Assembly: GCA_963804245.1 (NCBI GenBank)
Contig: CAWDPQ010000009.1
Span: 372,001-436,000, forward strand
Direction of reading: 5' to 3'
Source: CAWDPQ01 sp963804245
GTDB lineage: Bacteria; Acidobacteriota; Vicinamibacteria; Vicinamibacterales; 2-12-FULL-66-21
DNA: 64,000 nt
Positions 10,888 through 20,545 of the stretch are shown in pieces (within the stretch, counting starts at the first letter, position 1; each line of letters begins with the position of its first letter). The translations under genes were made by a program, and so were the position numbers. Below the pieces are notes generated by a model. It saw only the letters and a list, made by a program, of their open reading frames with translations, had not been told where the DNA came from and made no database searches.

Positions 10888-11426
10888 AAATGTCCCACGG
10901 CTCGTTAGTGCCACTCTTCGTCTGCCACGCCAATTGCTGCCGCTCTGTTCTGGCGCGATACCTCTACGTCCATTTGTGCCAGGCGCCAGCCGCGTCGGCC
11001 GGTCTGGACGCCGGTGAATGGATCAATGACCGCGCCGAGGGGATGCTGCATTGTTGGGGTATCGATGCGCACGCGCACCGGCCTTTGCAACTCTCGCGCA
11101 GCATGTGCGCCTCAGCCGGCGCGATCTTCGTCATGGGGCCCTCATACTTGCACCGTCTGGTCCACGAGTACGGCGAAGACCTCGCCTATAAGTGTTACCT
11201 GTTCGCGGATCCGTTCACGAAACCGGAGTCCTTCAGCAGCGGGCATTACAAGGTTGTCGATCCTTCGTTCGACGCGCGGCTGCCAGCCGATCTCGCCAGG
11301 GAGTTCGAATGGATGCGCGAGCGGGTGATCCAAATCCGGAAGTCACTGCTCGGCGAGGGGCAGCGGCTCGTGCCTCTCAGCGAATATCTGGCGTTGTGTA
11401 AGACCGTTGACCGGCACAGTCACTGA
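10884..11426 (+). CDS. Low-molecular-weight protein tyrosine phosphatase family protein
   Basis: 180 aa. Residues 12-21 (FVCHANCCRS) form the CX5R phosphate-binding loop of LMW phosphatases and arsenate reductases (Cys14, Arg20), and FADPF near residue 107 matches the general-acid Asp-Pro loop. The segment RSMCASAGAIFVMGPSYLHRL aligns with the family helix after the third strand. The GTG start at 10884 overlaps the upstream stop by four bases; ATG 10890 is an alternative. Roles in the family range from dephosphorylating tyrosine kinases in capsule export to arsenate reduction; with no kinase, polysaccharide or ars genes nearby the function is open. Confidence 0.8.
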   Translation: MKMSHGSLVPLFVCHANCCRSVLARYLYVHLCQAPAASAGLDAGEWINDRAEGMLHCWGIDAHAHRPLQLSRSMCASAGAIFVMGPSYLHRLVHEYGEDLAYKCYLFADPFTKPESFSSGHYKVVDPSFDARLPADLAREFEWMRERVIQIRKSLLGEGQRLVPLSEYLALCKTVDRHSH

Positions 11427-11512
11427 TTGCTCGAGCATGCCGTGCGTCTTCGGGAGTTCGATTCCTGTCTCCTTTCTCCCCTTCCTGTTGTGTTGTGACA
11501 AGCGAACGTCGT

Positions 11513-11545
11513 TGGGATTTGGGAGTTGGGAGTTGGAAGCTTCGA
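11513..11545. repeat. GGGAGTTG-word repeat
   Basis: Three degenerate copies of GGGAGTTG between the phosphatase stop and the convergent AMP-ligase stop; the same word as the right arm at 13217-13232. The remainder of 11427-11547 holds nothing I can identify. Confidence 0.6.
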
Positions 11546-11547
11546 AA

Positions 11548-13175
11548 TTACTGAGGCGCTATTCCGCGCGCTCCGCCGCGCAGCACGTACTTCTGAATCT
11601 TGCCCGTTGCCGTCTTGGGCAGGGCGTCGACGAAATGAAACGCGCTCGGCACCTTGAAGTGCGCGAGCTGGTCGCGTGAGAACTGCCGCAACTCATCGGC
11701 GGATGCCGTCGCATCCGGGCGAACGACGACGAACGCGTGCGGTGACTCGCCCCACCGCTCGTCCGGCACGCCAACGACGGCGGCTTCCATGACGGCTGGA
11801 TGCCGCAGCAGCATCGCCTCGACCTCCACCGACGAAATATTCTCACCGCCGCTGATGATGATGTCTTTGAAGCGATCGCGAATCTCGATGTACCCGTCGG
11901 GATGGACGACGGCGGCATCGCCACTGTGGAACCACCCGTCGCGAAACGCCTTCGCGGTCGCTTCAGGATCGTTGAAGTAGCCGGCCATGACGACGTTGCC
12001 CCGCGCCACGATTTCTCCCAGCGTCGAACCATCGTGCGCAACTTCGTCGCCCTTATCGTCGACGACGCGGACCTCGCCCGAAGTGACGAGCTCCACGCCC
12101 TGACGTGCCTTGATCACCGCGCGTCCATCCGCCGGCAGGCCGTCGTGCTCCGGTCGCGGTTCGCACACCGTGATGAACGGCGCCGTCTCGGTCAGGCCGT
12201 AGACGTGCGTCACATGCCATCCGCACTCGTCTTCGATGCGGGCAATCGTCACCGGTGCCGGCGGCGCGCCGGCGGTGATCACGCGCACACCGCGCGGAAG
12301 GTTGGCTCTGAGCTGTGTCGGCGCGTTTGCGAGGCCCACGAGGATCGTCGGCGCGGCACAGAGCATGGTGATCCGTTCGCGGGATACGTGATCGAACACG
12401 GAAGCAGGCTCGACCCGACGCAGGCAGACATGGGTGGCGCCCACGGCCGTGACCGTCCACACGAAGGTCCAGCCGTTCGCGTGGAACATGGGCAGCGTCC
12501 ACAGGTAGCGATCGGCAGAAGTCATGTGGTGCGTGCACGAGCGTGCCGACGCTGTTCATCCACGCGTTGCGGTGGGTGATCATCACGCCCTTCGGCCGCG
12601 AGGTCGTGCCGCTGGTGTAGTTGATCGTGAGCAGGTCACGCTCCTCGACGGACGGCACGTCGGAGAGCTCTTGTCCGGCGGCGACCGCCGCCTCGTAGTC
12701 CTGCCAGCCTTCCCGCGCCCCTTCGAGCGCGAAGAAATGGCGGACCTGCGGCAGGTCGGCCCTGATGCTATCGACAGCCTCGAGATGATCTCCATGCGCG
12801 CAGACAATGGAGGCACCGCTGTGATTGAGGATGTAGCGGAAGTCGTCCGGCGTTGAGGCGGTAGTTCACGGGCACCAGGACCGCGCCGAGCATCGGGACG
12901 GCGTAAAAGCCTTCGAGGTTCGCGTGAGTGTTGGGCGCGATGTAGGCGACGCGGTCGCCCTTCCGCACGCCAGCCGCCTGGAGCTGCGCGGCCCAGCGGC
13001 TGCAGCGATCGAAGAACTGCTCGTACGTATACCGCAGCGATCCATCCACGAGCGCCTCGCGGTTGCCGTAGAGGCGCCTCGCCCGGCGCATGAACTCGAG
13101 GGGGGTGAGGGGGACTTCGATGAGAGGAGTGTACTCCGTCGATTTGCAACCTCCAACTCCAACTCCCAACTCCAA
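11548..13175 (-). pseudogene. Acyl-CoA synthetase (AMP-forming), interrupted by two +1 frameshifts
   Basis: Three consecutive minus-strand frames make one ANL-superfamily ligase of about 535 aa: 13175 to about 12850 (LTPLEFMRRARRLYG, NTHANLEGFYAVPMLGAVLV, NYRLN), about 12849-12530 (DDFRYILNHSG; the P-loop TINYTSGTTSRPKGV) and 12529-11548 (MFHANGW, YGLTETAP, the DGWFHSGD aspartate, the KDIIISGGENIS hinge, and the catalytic lysine in PKTATGKIQK). Every key motif survives and each break is one extra base (GCC-G-GAC near 12850; CAC-G-CAC near 12530), so a sequence error in a working long- or medium-chain fatty acyl-CoA ligase is more likely than decay. The opening residues before STEYTPLIEV are encoded by the GGAGTTGG repeat, so the true start is a little downstream of 13175. 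Confidence 0.8.
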
Positions 13176-13233
13176 GATAGTTTAGTTGCGATCGAGGGAA
13201 TTGGGCCGTTGGAGTTGGGAGTTACTCTGCGGT
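13141..13233. repeat. Inverted array of AACTCC words
   Basis: Left arm of CCAACTCC/CAACTCCC words (13147-13175) and a right arm GGAGTTGGGAGTT (13217-13230), separated by about 40 bp. The arms can fold on each other. The element sits between the divergent ligase and dehydrogenase genes. Confidence 0.75.
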
Positions 13234-13270
13234 AGCTTGTGGCGGTCAAACCAGTGGCCGGGGATTGCCC

Positions 13271-16200
13271 ATGAAGCTCAGGACTACCTGCACCTGCTTG
13301 CTGTCGGGATCGCCGCCAGCATTCTCCTGGCCTGGCGAGGCGAGAGACACCGCTGCTCGCCGACCAGGTCCTCACCGTCCCTCCCGGGTTCGAAGTGGAA
13401 CGCGTCGCCGGTCCGCCGCAGGTGAACCGTCCCATCGTCGCCGACTTCGACGAGGAGGGACGGCTCTACGTCGCGGATTCGTCGGGTTCGAACGACAAGG
13501 TCGAACTGCAGCTGAAGGAGAAACCGCATCGGATCGTCAGGCTCGAGGACAAAGACGGCGACGGCCGCTTCGAGACCAGCATCGTCTTCGCCGACAAGAT
13601 GATGTTCCCCGAAGGTGCGATGTGGCTGGACGGTTCCCTCTATGTGGCGGCGCCGCCGAGCATCTGGAAGCTCACGGACACCGATGCTGACGGCGTTGCC
13701 GACCAGCGGGAGGAGTGGTTTGAGGGCAAAACGCTCACGACGTGCGCCAACGATCTGCACGGGCCGTATCTCGGCCTCGACGGGCGGATCTACTGGACGA
13801 AAGGTGCGTTCGCGCAGCAGACCTACGAGCGTCCAGGGAAGCCGCCGCTGGTGACTCGTGCGGCGCACATCTTCCGGCGTCAGGCGGGCGAGCAGGCGGT
13901 TGAACCGGTGATGACCGGTGGCATGGACAATCCGGTAGACGTGGCATTCACCGCGTCCGGCGAGCGAATTCTCACCGCTACTTTTCTGGAACATCCGCAA
14001 CTAGGGAGGCGTGACGCACTGATTCACGCCATCTACGGCGGCGTCTACGGCAAGCCGCACGCCGTGATCGACGGCCACAAACGCACCGGTGATCTCATGC
14101 CCGAGCTGACGCACCTCGGGCCGGCCGCACCGTCGGGGCTGACCCGCTATGCCTCGCGGGTGTTCGGCGAGGAGTACCGCGACAACTTCTTCGCCACGCT
14201 TGTTCAACATGAACAAAGTGACGCGTCACGTGCTCGAGCCGAGCGGCGCCACATTCAAGAGCCGCGATTCCGATTTCCTGGTGTCGAACAGCCGCGACTT
14301 TCATCCAACGGATGTCCTCGAGGACGCAGACGGCAGCCTGCTGGTCCTGGATACTGGAGCCTGGTACAAGCTCTGTTGTCCGACGTCACAGCTGGCCGCG
14401 CCGGAAGTGCTCGGCGCGATCTATCGCGTTCGCCGCACGGGTGGGCCGAAGGTCGAGGATCCGCGCGGCCGCTCCCTCAAGTGGGACACGATGACCGGTA
14501 GCGACCTCGCCAAGCTGCTCGACGATCCACGCCCCGCGGTGCAAAGCCGCACGCTGCAGGCGTTGGCGAAGCAGGGCGCGTCCGCGGTGTCGACGCTGAC
14601 CAACGTCCTGAAGACATCGCGCTCGGCCGATGCCAGGCGCAACGCGATTTGGGCGTTGACGCGAATCCCGGCGGCGCCGGCGCGCGACGCGGTTCGTGCA
14701 TCACTGGGCGATGTCGACGCCAGCGTGCGTCAGGCAGCGCTTCACTCTGCAGGCCTCTGGCGCGACGCATCTGCAGTGCCACAGCTCGTCGCCGCGCTCA
14801 AATCGAATCAGCCGGCCGCGCAGCGGGCTGCGGCGGAGGCGCTGGGTCGGGTCGGCGATCGACGTGCCGTGGCGGATCTGCTGGCCGTCGCCGCTTTACC
14901 CCTCGACCGCGCGCTCGAACACTCTGTGACCTACGCCCTGATCGAAATTGCCGATCCGGCGTCGACGGCGACAGGACTGCAAGCCTCGTCGTCGCGCGCG
15001 AAACGCATCGCACTCATTGCCCTGGACCAGATGGACGGCGGCGGACTGAAGCCCGAAGCCGTCATCTCGCTGTTTGCGTCAACCGATCCTCTTTTGAAAG
15101 AGACGGCATGGTGGATTGCCGGACATCACCAGGACTGGGGCGGCGCACTTGCAGCGTTCTTCAAGACCGAGCTGTCCTCGACGCGTCTCAGTGTCGACCG
15201 AGCGCGACGATTTGCAGCAGAAGCTCGTCCAGTTTGGCGAGAACCGGGCGATTCAGGATCTTCTCGGGACGATGGTCGACGGCGCCGTGTCGAAGGACGA
15301 CCGTTTGGTCGCGCTCCGTGCCATGGCGAAAACGCGAGCCAAGGAAATGCCCGCGTCCTGGCTCGCACCCATCGTGCGCGCGCTGTCAGCCGAGGACGTC
15401 GACCTCACGCGGCAGGCGCTATCGGTCGCGCGCGCCGTGCCGGTGAGCCAGCTCGCAGCCTCCGAACTCACCACCGTGCTGCTACGGATCGCCGGCAATG
15501 GCGGCACACCACTTGATCTGCGCCTCGAAGCGCTCGCTGCTGTTCCTGGCGGTCTGGCCAGCGTCGATTCGAATACGTTCGATGCCCTGCGCTCCGGTCT
15601 CCAACCCACGCAAACGGCAGCCATACGAGTGGCCGCGGCAAGCGTTGTCGAAAAGGCCAAGCTCGATCGCCAGCAGCTGTTGGCCCTGGCGGGGTTGATG
15701 AGCAGTTCCGGCCCGTTGGAGCTCTCGCGCCTTCTGCCCGCGTTCGACCAGGGCAGCGACGAAGCGCTCGGGCTCGAGCTCGTGGCTGCGTTGAAGCAAT
15801 CGAAGGCACGGTCGAGCGTGCGCGCCGACGTGCTTCGTCCGCGCCTGGTGAAGTATCCGCCCAGCGTCCAGAAGGCGGGCGAGGCGTTGCTCGCGTCGCT
15901 CGACGTCGACGCCGCCAAGCAGGGGCAGCGTCTCGAGGCGCTCCTGACGTCTCTCCAGGGCGGCGATATTCGCCGCGGACAGGCGGTTTTCAACAGTCCG
16001 AAGGCGGCCTGCATGTCCTGCCACGCCATTGGCTACATGGGTGGCAAGATCGGTCCCGATCTCACGAGGATCGGTCAGGTTCGCAGTGAGCGTGATCTGC
16101 TCGAAGCCATCGTCTTTCCGAGCGCCAGCTTTGCACGGGGCTTCGAGTCGGTCGTCGTGACCACGGAAGCAGGGGAGACGCACAGCGGGGTGGTGCGGAG

Positions 16201-16390
16201 CGATCTCACCGATGCGGTCGTCCTGGCGACCGCGGCCGGCGCCGAGACCCGCATTCTCCGCCGCGACATCGTCGACATGCAGCCGGGGACGGTATCCGTC
16301 ATGCCGCCGGGTCTGGACGAGCAGCTGACGCGTCAGGAACTGGCCGATTTGGTCGCGTTCCTCAAGGCGACGCGGTCAGGTGCGCACTGA
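13271..16390 (+). pseudogene. PVC-type haem-binding dehydrogenase with HEAT repeats and cytochrome c domain, frameshifted
   Basis: The conserved protein starts in the frame at about 13353 (VLTVPPGFEVERVAGPP), shifts at 14202 (CTT-G-TTC, restoring LFNMNKVTRHVLEP) and near 15195 (restoring STERDDLQQKLVQFG), ending at TGA 16388. Order of domains: beta-propeller sugar-dehydrogenase-like region (13350-14450; GAMWLDGSLYVAAPPSIWKL, GGMDNPVDV), HEAT-like helices (14490-15900), then a cytochrome c motif CMSCH at 16009-16023 with GPDLTRIG downstream. These periplasmic proteins are thought to oxidise sugars or polyols and pass electrons to the respiratory chain. A signal peptide opening at ATG 13271 also needs two further shifts to join. 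The breaks at 14202 and 15195 are single extra bases, so the gene may be intact in the organism. Confidence 0.8.
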
Positions 16391-16461
16391 AGTTGACCTT
16401 GACGATCAGACGGGTGATTATTTGCGCGAACCGCCGTTGACGGCGGAAGCGAGAGGGCAAC

Positions 16462-17355
16462 ATGCAAATGAACCGACGAGATTTCGTGAAGCAGGCGGCG
16501 GTTGCGTCCGCGGTGGCGCCGGGACTCGTGCGCGAACAGGCTGCGAAGCCTGCATCAGCCCCGCTGCCGCTGAAGATCGGAATGACGGACTGGAACCTCG
16601 GCCAGCGCGGCGACATCACCAAAATCTCGCTGGCGCGGGAGATCGGGCTCGACGGCATCCAGGTCAGCCTGCAGTTTCCCGTCGATGGCAGTCCGAGTCT
16701 GCGCGATCTGAAAACGCAGGCGGAATTCAAGAGAGTGGCGCTCGAAAACGGCGTTCAGATTTGTTCACTGGCGATTGGCAACCCGGGAAAATCGCGGCTC
16801 CCGCTGCATACGAACCCGGCGGCGGCGATTCTGCTCGTCGAGGCTGTGGAAGTTGCGGCCAACCTCGGGACGAACAACATCCTGCTGCCGATCCTCGGGG
16901 ACAGCCACATCAACATGGAGAACCAGGCGGAGGTGAACACCTTCGTTGCGATGATGAAAGAAGTGGCTCGCTACGCCGAGAAGGCTGGCGTCGTCGTCGC
17001 ACTCGAGGACTGGATCTCGGCAGAAGACAACATCAAGCTGCTCGACGCCATCGGATCCGAATACGTCGCCGTCTACTACGACGTGCGGAACATCAAGTCG
17101 CGATTGAAGGTCGATCCGTACCATGAGCCGAAGTTGCTGGGCAAGCGCATTCACCAGATTCACGTGAAGAACGGTCAGATGCTGATGCGCGATCAGGACA
17201 TCCTCGACTGGCCGCGGCTGGCGCAGGAGTACTACGACATCGGATTCCGCGGATGGTACGTGCTCGAAACCGGATCTCCGAACAAGGACATCGTCGCCGA
17301 CACGCGCGCCAACATCGAGTACGTTCGAAAAACGTTCAAGATGCCGACGGCGTAA
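16462..17355 (+). CDS. Tat-exported sugar phosphate isomerase/epimerase-like TIM-barrel protein
   Basis: 297 aa. NRRDFVKQAAVASAVAPGL (residues 4-22) is a Tat signal. The remainder is an AP-endonuclease-2/xylose-isomerase-like barrel: KIGMTDWNLGQRGD, EIGLDGIQVSL, NILLPILGDSHINME, VVVALEDWISAEDN and IHQIHVKNGQ are successive strand-ends, with Glu, Asp and His residues positioned to bind a divalent metal. Family members isomerise or epimerise sugars, often near DUF1080 genes as here (next gene, 12 bp downstream). The ATG at 16462 is preceded by AGAGGG. It shares direction with the PVC-type dehydrogenase gene, so a sugar-oxidation unit is plausible. Confidence 0.85.
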   Translation: MQMNRRDFVKQAAVASAVAPGLVREQAAKPASAPLPLKIGMTDWNLGQRGDITKISLAREIGLDGIQVSLQFPVDGSPSLRDLKTQAEFKRVALENGVQICSLAIGNPGKSRLPLHTNPAAAILLVEAVEVAANLGTNNILLPILGDSHINMENQAEVNTFVAMMKEVARYAEKAGVVVALEDWISAEDNIKLLDAIGSEYVAVYYDVRNIKSRLKVDPYHEPKLLGKRIHQIHVKNGQMLMRDQDILDWPRLAQEYYDIGFRGWYVLETGSPNKDIVADTRANIEYVRKTFKMPTA

Positions 17356-17366
17356 GCGGAGACATC

Positions 17367-18008
17367 ATGCGCATCAACTGCGGTCTGCTCGTTGCGCTGT
17401 TGTCGATGTCGGCGGGCGGACTCGAGGCCCAGGTGCCGGCGAGCGCGAAGGCTGCGCCGATCTTCGACGGGAAGACGTTCGCCGGGTGGGAAGGCAATCT
17501 GAAGATCTTCCGCATCGACGAGGGTGCGATCGTCGGAGGCACGCTGAAAGAGAAGATTGCCCGCAACGAGTTCCTGTGCACGACCCGGCCGTACTCCGAC
17601 TTCGAGCTCCGGTTGAAGGTCAAACTGCTCGGCGGCGATGGCGCCAATGCCGGCATTCAGTTCCGCACGGCGCGAATTCCCAATCATCACGAAGTGTCTG
17701 GATACCAGGCGGACATGGGCACTGGCTGGTGGGGCGCGCTCTACGATGAGTCGAGACGTAAGAAGGTCCTGCTCGGGCCCGATCAGGCCAAGATGAAGGA
17801 AATCGTCAAAGCCGGCGATTGGAACGATTACCTCGTCCGCGCCGAGGGCAATCACATCACGCTGTCGATCAACGGCGTGCAGACGGTGGACTACAAAGAA
17901 ATGGATCCCGCCATCGAGCGCAGCGGTCTCGTCTGCGTCCAGATTCACGGCGGCCCGCCGAGCGAGGCATGGTACAAGGACATCACGATTACAGATCTGA
18001 CAAGGTAG
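17367..18008 (+). CDS. Secreted DUF1080 protein (3-keto-disaccharide hydrolase-like)
   Basis: 213 aa with a Sec signal peptide (MRINCGLLVALLSMSAGGLEAQ). APIFDGKTFAGWEG is the usual DUF1080 opening; DFELRLKVKLLGG, NAGIQFRTARI and SGYQADMGTGWWGALYDESR are the central strands and the GSGYQ-like carbohydrate-facing loop. It ends YKDITITDLTR, as most family members do. ATG 17367 lies 12 bp after the TIM-barrel stop, with a GGAGA ribosome site, so the two are almost certainly one transcript and probably act on the same exported sugar derivative. Confidence 0.9.
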   Translation: MRINCGLLVALLSMSAGGLEAQVPASAKAAPIFDGKTFAGWEGNLKIFRIDEGAIVGGTLKEKIARNEFLCTTRPYSDFELRLKVKLLGGDGANAGIQFRTARIPNHHEVSGYQADMGTGWWGALYDESRRKKVLLGPDQAKMKEIVKAGDWNDYLVRAEGNHITLSINGVQTVDYKEMDPAIERSGLVCVQIHGGPPSEAWYKDITITDLTR

Positions 18009-18105
18009 TCATTTCATTTTCGTCGCTCGTTGTTCGTTGCTTTTGCGCTGCCGCGTGGATATAAGGGTGCCTTCCGGGTGGCATCCGCACATGACGGAGG
18101 AAGCG

Positions 18106-18594
18106 ATGAGCGCGATCAAGCGAGCAATTGTCTCGGGAGCGATTCTTCTGGTTCTTACTGGCTGGGCCCGTCCCGCCCAGGCAGTCGATTCCGTTCATCG
18201 ACGTCAGGGCTTTCGGCCTCGAGCTCTGCGAGCAGGCGGTGTGCGGTGCCGCGATATTCGCTGGCATCCTGCACGGTCAGGTCGGACTTCAATCCCAATG
18301 CGCTCGGGACGTTTGCTGTCGCATCAACCACGGTGATTTGCCCGAGCTCCCCGGAGGACTGACTCCGGCAATACTGATCGACGGAGCGTTCGATTTCCGG
18401 TTCGGTCTGCGGCGCATCCGGGGCGAGCGTCTGCCCGACGGTGTGTTGCGCAACAACGGCAACAATACATTCAGCGTGCGGTGCGCTTTTGATTCATCAC
18501 GGATGGCGGATCGGGAACGCTCCTCAAAGCTGAGGTTCTGCTCGACCATCACGTGTTCCCGCCCACGGTAATGGCGGAGGTCGTATCGCAATAG
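18106..18594 (+). pseudogene. Secreted hypothetical protein broken by several compensating frameshifts
   Basis: A strong ribosome site (GGAGGAAGCG) precedes ATG 18106, which opens a clear signal peptide (MSAIKRAIVSGAILLVLTGW...AQA). The likely continuation is in the next frame from about 18188 (IPFIDVRAFGLELCEQAVCG AAIFAGILHGQVG), another frame for about 18285-18325 (NPNALGTFAVA), back to INHGDLPELPGGLTPAILID, and finally the original frame (TDGGSGTLLKAEVLL...VVSQ) to TAG 18592. Two +1 and two -1 shifts cancel. The family is unknown to me; the mature part is hydrophobic and Gly-rich with two cysteines. The good start and end suggest an intact gene distorted by indels. Confidence 0.55.
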
Positions 18595-18597
18595 ACC

Positions 18598-19557
18598 TTG
18601 CTCAGCTCACGAATCCGCGTCATCACGTTCGTGCTGGCGGTTTTCGTCAGCGGCCGCGCCGGCTTCGCGCAGTCGTGGCAGCCGCCAGCGGATTCTCAGC
18701 GCTGTCCATCGAAGTGGGGCGCCGGCGACGAGCGCGGCGCCGCGAACCACATGAAGCCGGACACGGTGCGCCGTGCGGCATCGCTCATCAAGACCGGCGA
18801 ATCGTTCGAGCTCGGACGCGTCCTGACATCGACGATGCCGCTCTTCGGGACGCGTCGTTTCGAGCTGCATACGAAACGCACCGTGATGAATCCGGGATCC
18901 AACCGTCGCGGCAGCAACGAAGAGCTCGTCGTGTCGGAGATCGGGCAGGTCGGCACGCAGTTCGATGCCTTCAGCCATCAGACGGTCGGCGACAGTCTGT
19001 ACAACTGCTTCAAGTTGGACGAGATTGCCACGCGGACAGGGTTCACGAAGCTGGGCGTCGAGCGAGTGGGCACGCTGATGACGCGTGGCGTGCTGCTCGA
19101 CGTCGCGGCGGCGAAGGGCGTTGAAATCCTGCCAGACACGTACGAGATCACGGTGCAGGACCTCGAGCTTGCGCTGCGGCGCGCGAAATTGACGCTGCAG
19201 CCCGGCGATGCCGTGATTGTCCACACCGGCTGGGGACGTCTGTGGGGAAAAGAAAACGCGCGATACGTCAAAACGAATCCCGGTCTCGGCGTGGCCGCCG
19301 CTGAATGGCTGGCGCGGCAGGATCCCATGCTCGTGGGCGCGGATAACGCTCCGGTTGGCGTGACACCTGACGTGGATCCACAGGTCTCAAACCCGATCCA
19401 CCAAATCCTGCTGGTCGTCAACGGGATCCATCTGTTGGAAAACCTGAAGCTCGACGATCTGGCGGCGAAGCAGGTCTACGAGTTTGCGCTCATCGTTCAG
19501 CCGCTGAAAATTCAGGGCGGCACGGGTTCGACCGTGGCACCCGTTGCCGTGCGTTGA
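18598..19557 (+). CDS. Cyclase-family metal-dependent hydrolase, secreted
   Basis: 319 aa with a signal peptide (IRVITFVLAVFVSGRAGFAQ). The fold is the putative cyclase/kynurenine formamidase family (PF04199); the family metal motif HxGTHxDxxxH appears here as QVGTQFDAFSH (about residues 122-132), with Gln replacing the first two His. The Gln form occurs in some family branches, so activity is possible but metal binding may differ. GDAVIVHTGWGRLWG and NGIHLLENL are other family blocks. The only available start is TTG 18598, three bases after the previous stop codon; the GGAGG at 18576 is too far for a normal ribosome site, which suggests coupling to the broken upstream gene. Confidence 0.75.
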   Translation: MLSSRIRVITFVLAVFVSGRAGFAQSWQPPADSQRCPSKWGAGDERGAANHMKPDTVRRAASLIKTGESFELGRVLTSTMPLFGTRRFELHTKRTVMNPGSNRRGSNEELVVSEIGQVGTQFDAFSHQTVGDSLYNCFKLDEIATRTGFTKLGVERVGTLMTRGVLLDVAAAKGVEILPDTYEITVQDLELALRRAKLTLQPGDAVIVHTGWGRLWGKENARYVKTNPGLGVAAAEWLARQDPMLVGADNAPVGVTPDVDPQVSNPIHQILLVVNGIHLLENLKLDDLAAKQVYEFALIVQPLKIQGGTGSTVAPVAVR

Positions 19558-19561
19558 TCTC

Positions 19562-20026
19562 ATGGCAGACAGCAGCGAGGTGCTGATCGGGTCGAGTGAC
19601 GTTGCCGGCGCGCCGCACGTCCTCATTCGACCGCTGCGAAGGAGTCTTCCTGGTCTCTTCGACGCCGGCGACGGCAACTGGATCGAATGCGACCTCGAGA
19701 TTGCTGCCGGCGCCTTCCACGCTGCCTTTCCCGTTCACCTGCGATCCGAAGAGTTCCAGGCCTTCCTCGAAGAAGCGCAGCACCTGCACCGCACGCTGGA
19801 CGGCACAGCGAGCTTCAACGCGCTCGAGGGACAGTTCGCGTTGTCGCTCAGCGGCGACGGCAAGGGAGGGCTGCACGTCAGCGGTGAAGCCATCGATGAC
19901 GCCGGATCTGGCAACCGGCTGCAATTCAAGTTCGACGTCGATCAGAACGGCTTGCCGGCGATTTGCGCGTCGCTCGAGCATCTGCTGGCAGCTTTCCCGG
20001 TCATCGATAGATCCGATGTCACATAA
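19562..20026 (+). CDS. WapI-family immunity-like protein
   Basis: 154 aa, soluble, no signal peptide. DGNWIECDLEIAAGAFHAAF, LRSEEFQAFLEEAQHLH, FNALEGQFALSLSGDGKGG and GNRLQFKFDVDQ match the layout of the WapI immunity family, beta-strand-rich proteins that in Bacillus neutralise the WapI contact-dependent toxin. In soil Gram-negatives such homologues are mostly orphans, as here: no toxin gene is present in the window. The assignment rests on recalled motif order and is moderate. ATG 19562 is 4 bp after the cyclase stop codon, so expression is probably coupled. Confidence 0.6.
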   Translation: MADSSEVLIGSSDVAGAPHVLIRPLRRSLPGLFDAGDGNWIECDLEIAAGAFHAAFPVHLRSEEFQAFLEEAQHLHRTLDGTASFNALEGQFALSLSGDGKGGLHVSGEAIDDAGSGNRLQFKFDVDQNGLPAICASLEHLLAAFPVIDRSDVT

Positions 20027-20122
20027 GTGACGTCGCTGGACGCGCTATTCGTCGATCCCGACGTCCTCGCCCCTCTGGTCATAGAGCCCCACCAATTCCC
20101 CAACAGGATCGAGGCATTCTTC

Positions 20123-20521
20123 ATGAGTCGTGCAAGAGGAACCTTTCAAGTGAAGTTGACGCCGATGGCGCCCGGCCAGAACGAAGAAGCGACGCTCGGC
20201 CGGATGACCATCGACAAGACCTTCAGCGGCGAGCTCGAGGGAACGAGCAAGGGGCACATGCTGGCGGCGGGCACGAACGTTCAGGGTTCGGCGGGGTATG
20301 TGGCCCTGGAGCGTGTTGCCGGAACGCTGCACGGACGCAGCGGCACGTTCGTTCTGCAGCACAGCGGCACCATGACGCGCGGCGCCCCGCACCTGACTGT
20401 CACCGTCGTCCCTGACTCGGGGACGGCCGACCTGGAGGGTCTCTCCGGCCGCATGGCGATCGAAATCAGCGACGGCAGGCATTCATACGACTTCGAGTAC
20501 GAGCTGGGGGAAGCGCGCTAA
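20123..20521 (+). CDS. DUF3224 domain protein
   Basis: 132 aa, close to the normal DUF3224 length. RGTFQVKLTPMAP at the start, LGRMTIDKTFSGELEGTSKGHML, YVALERVAGTLHGRSGTFVLQHSGTM, and a final GTADLEGLSGRMAIEI are the characteristic strands; the family is an allene-oxide-cyclase-like barrel with no settled function. I place the start at ATG 20123 because the upstream residues in this frame are not conserved in the family. It follows the WapI-like gene by about 100 bp. Confidence 0.85.
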   Translation: MSRARGTFQVKLTPMAPGQNEEATLGRMTIDKTFSGELEGTSKGHMLAAGTNVQGSAGYVALERVAGTLHGRSGTFVLQHSGTMTRGAPHLTVTVVPDSGTADLEGLSGRMAIEISDGRHSYDFEYELGEAR

Positions 20522-20545
20522 CGGGGCGAGGCGACTGGCCAGGCA

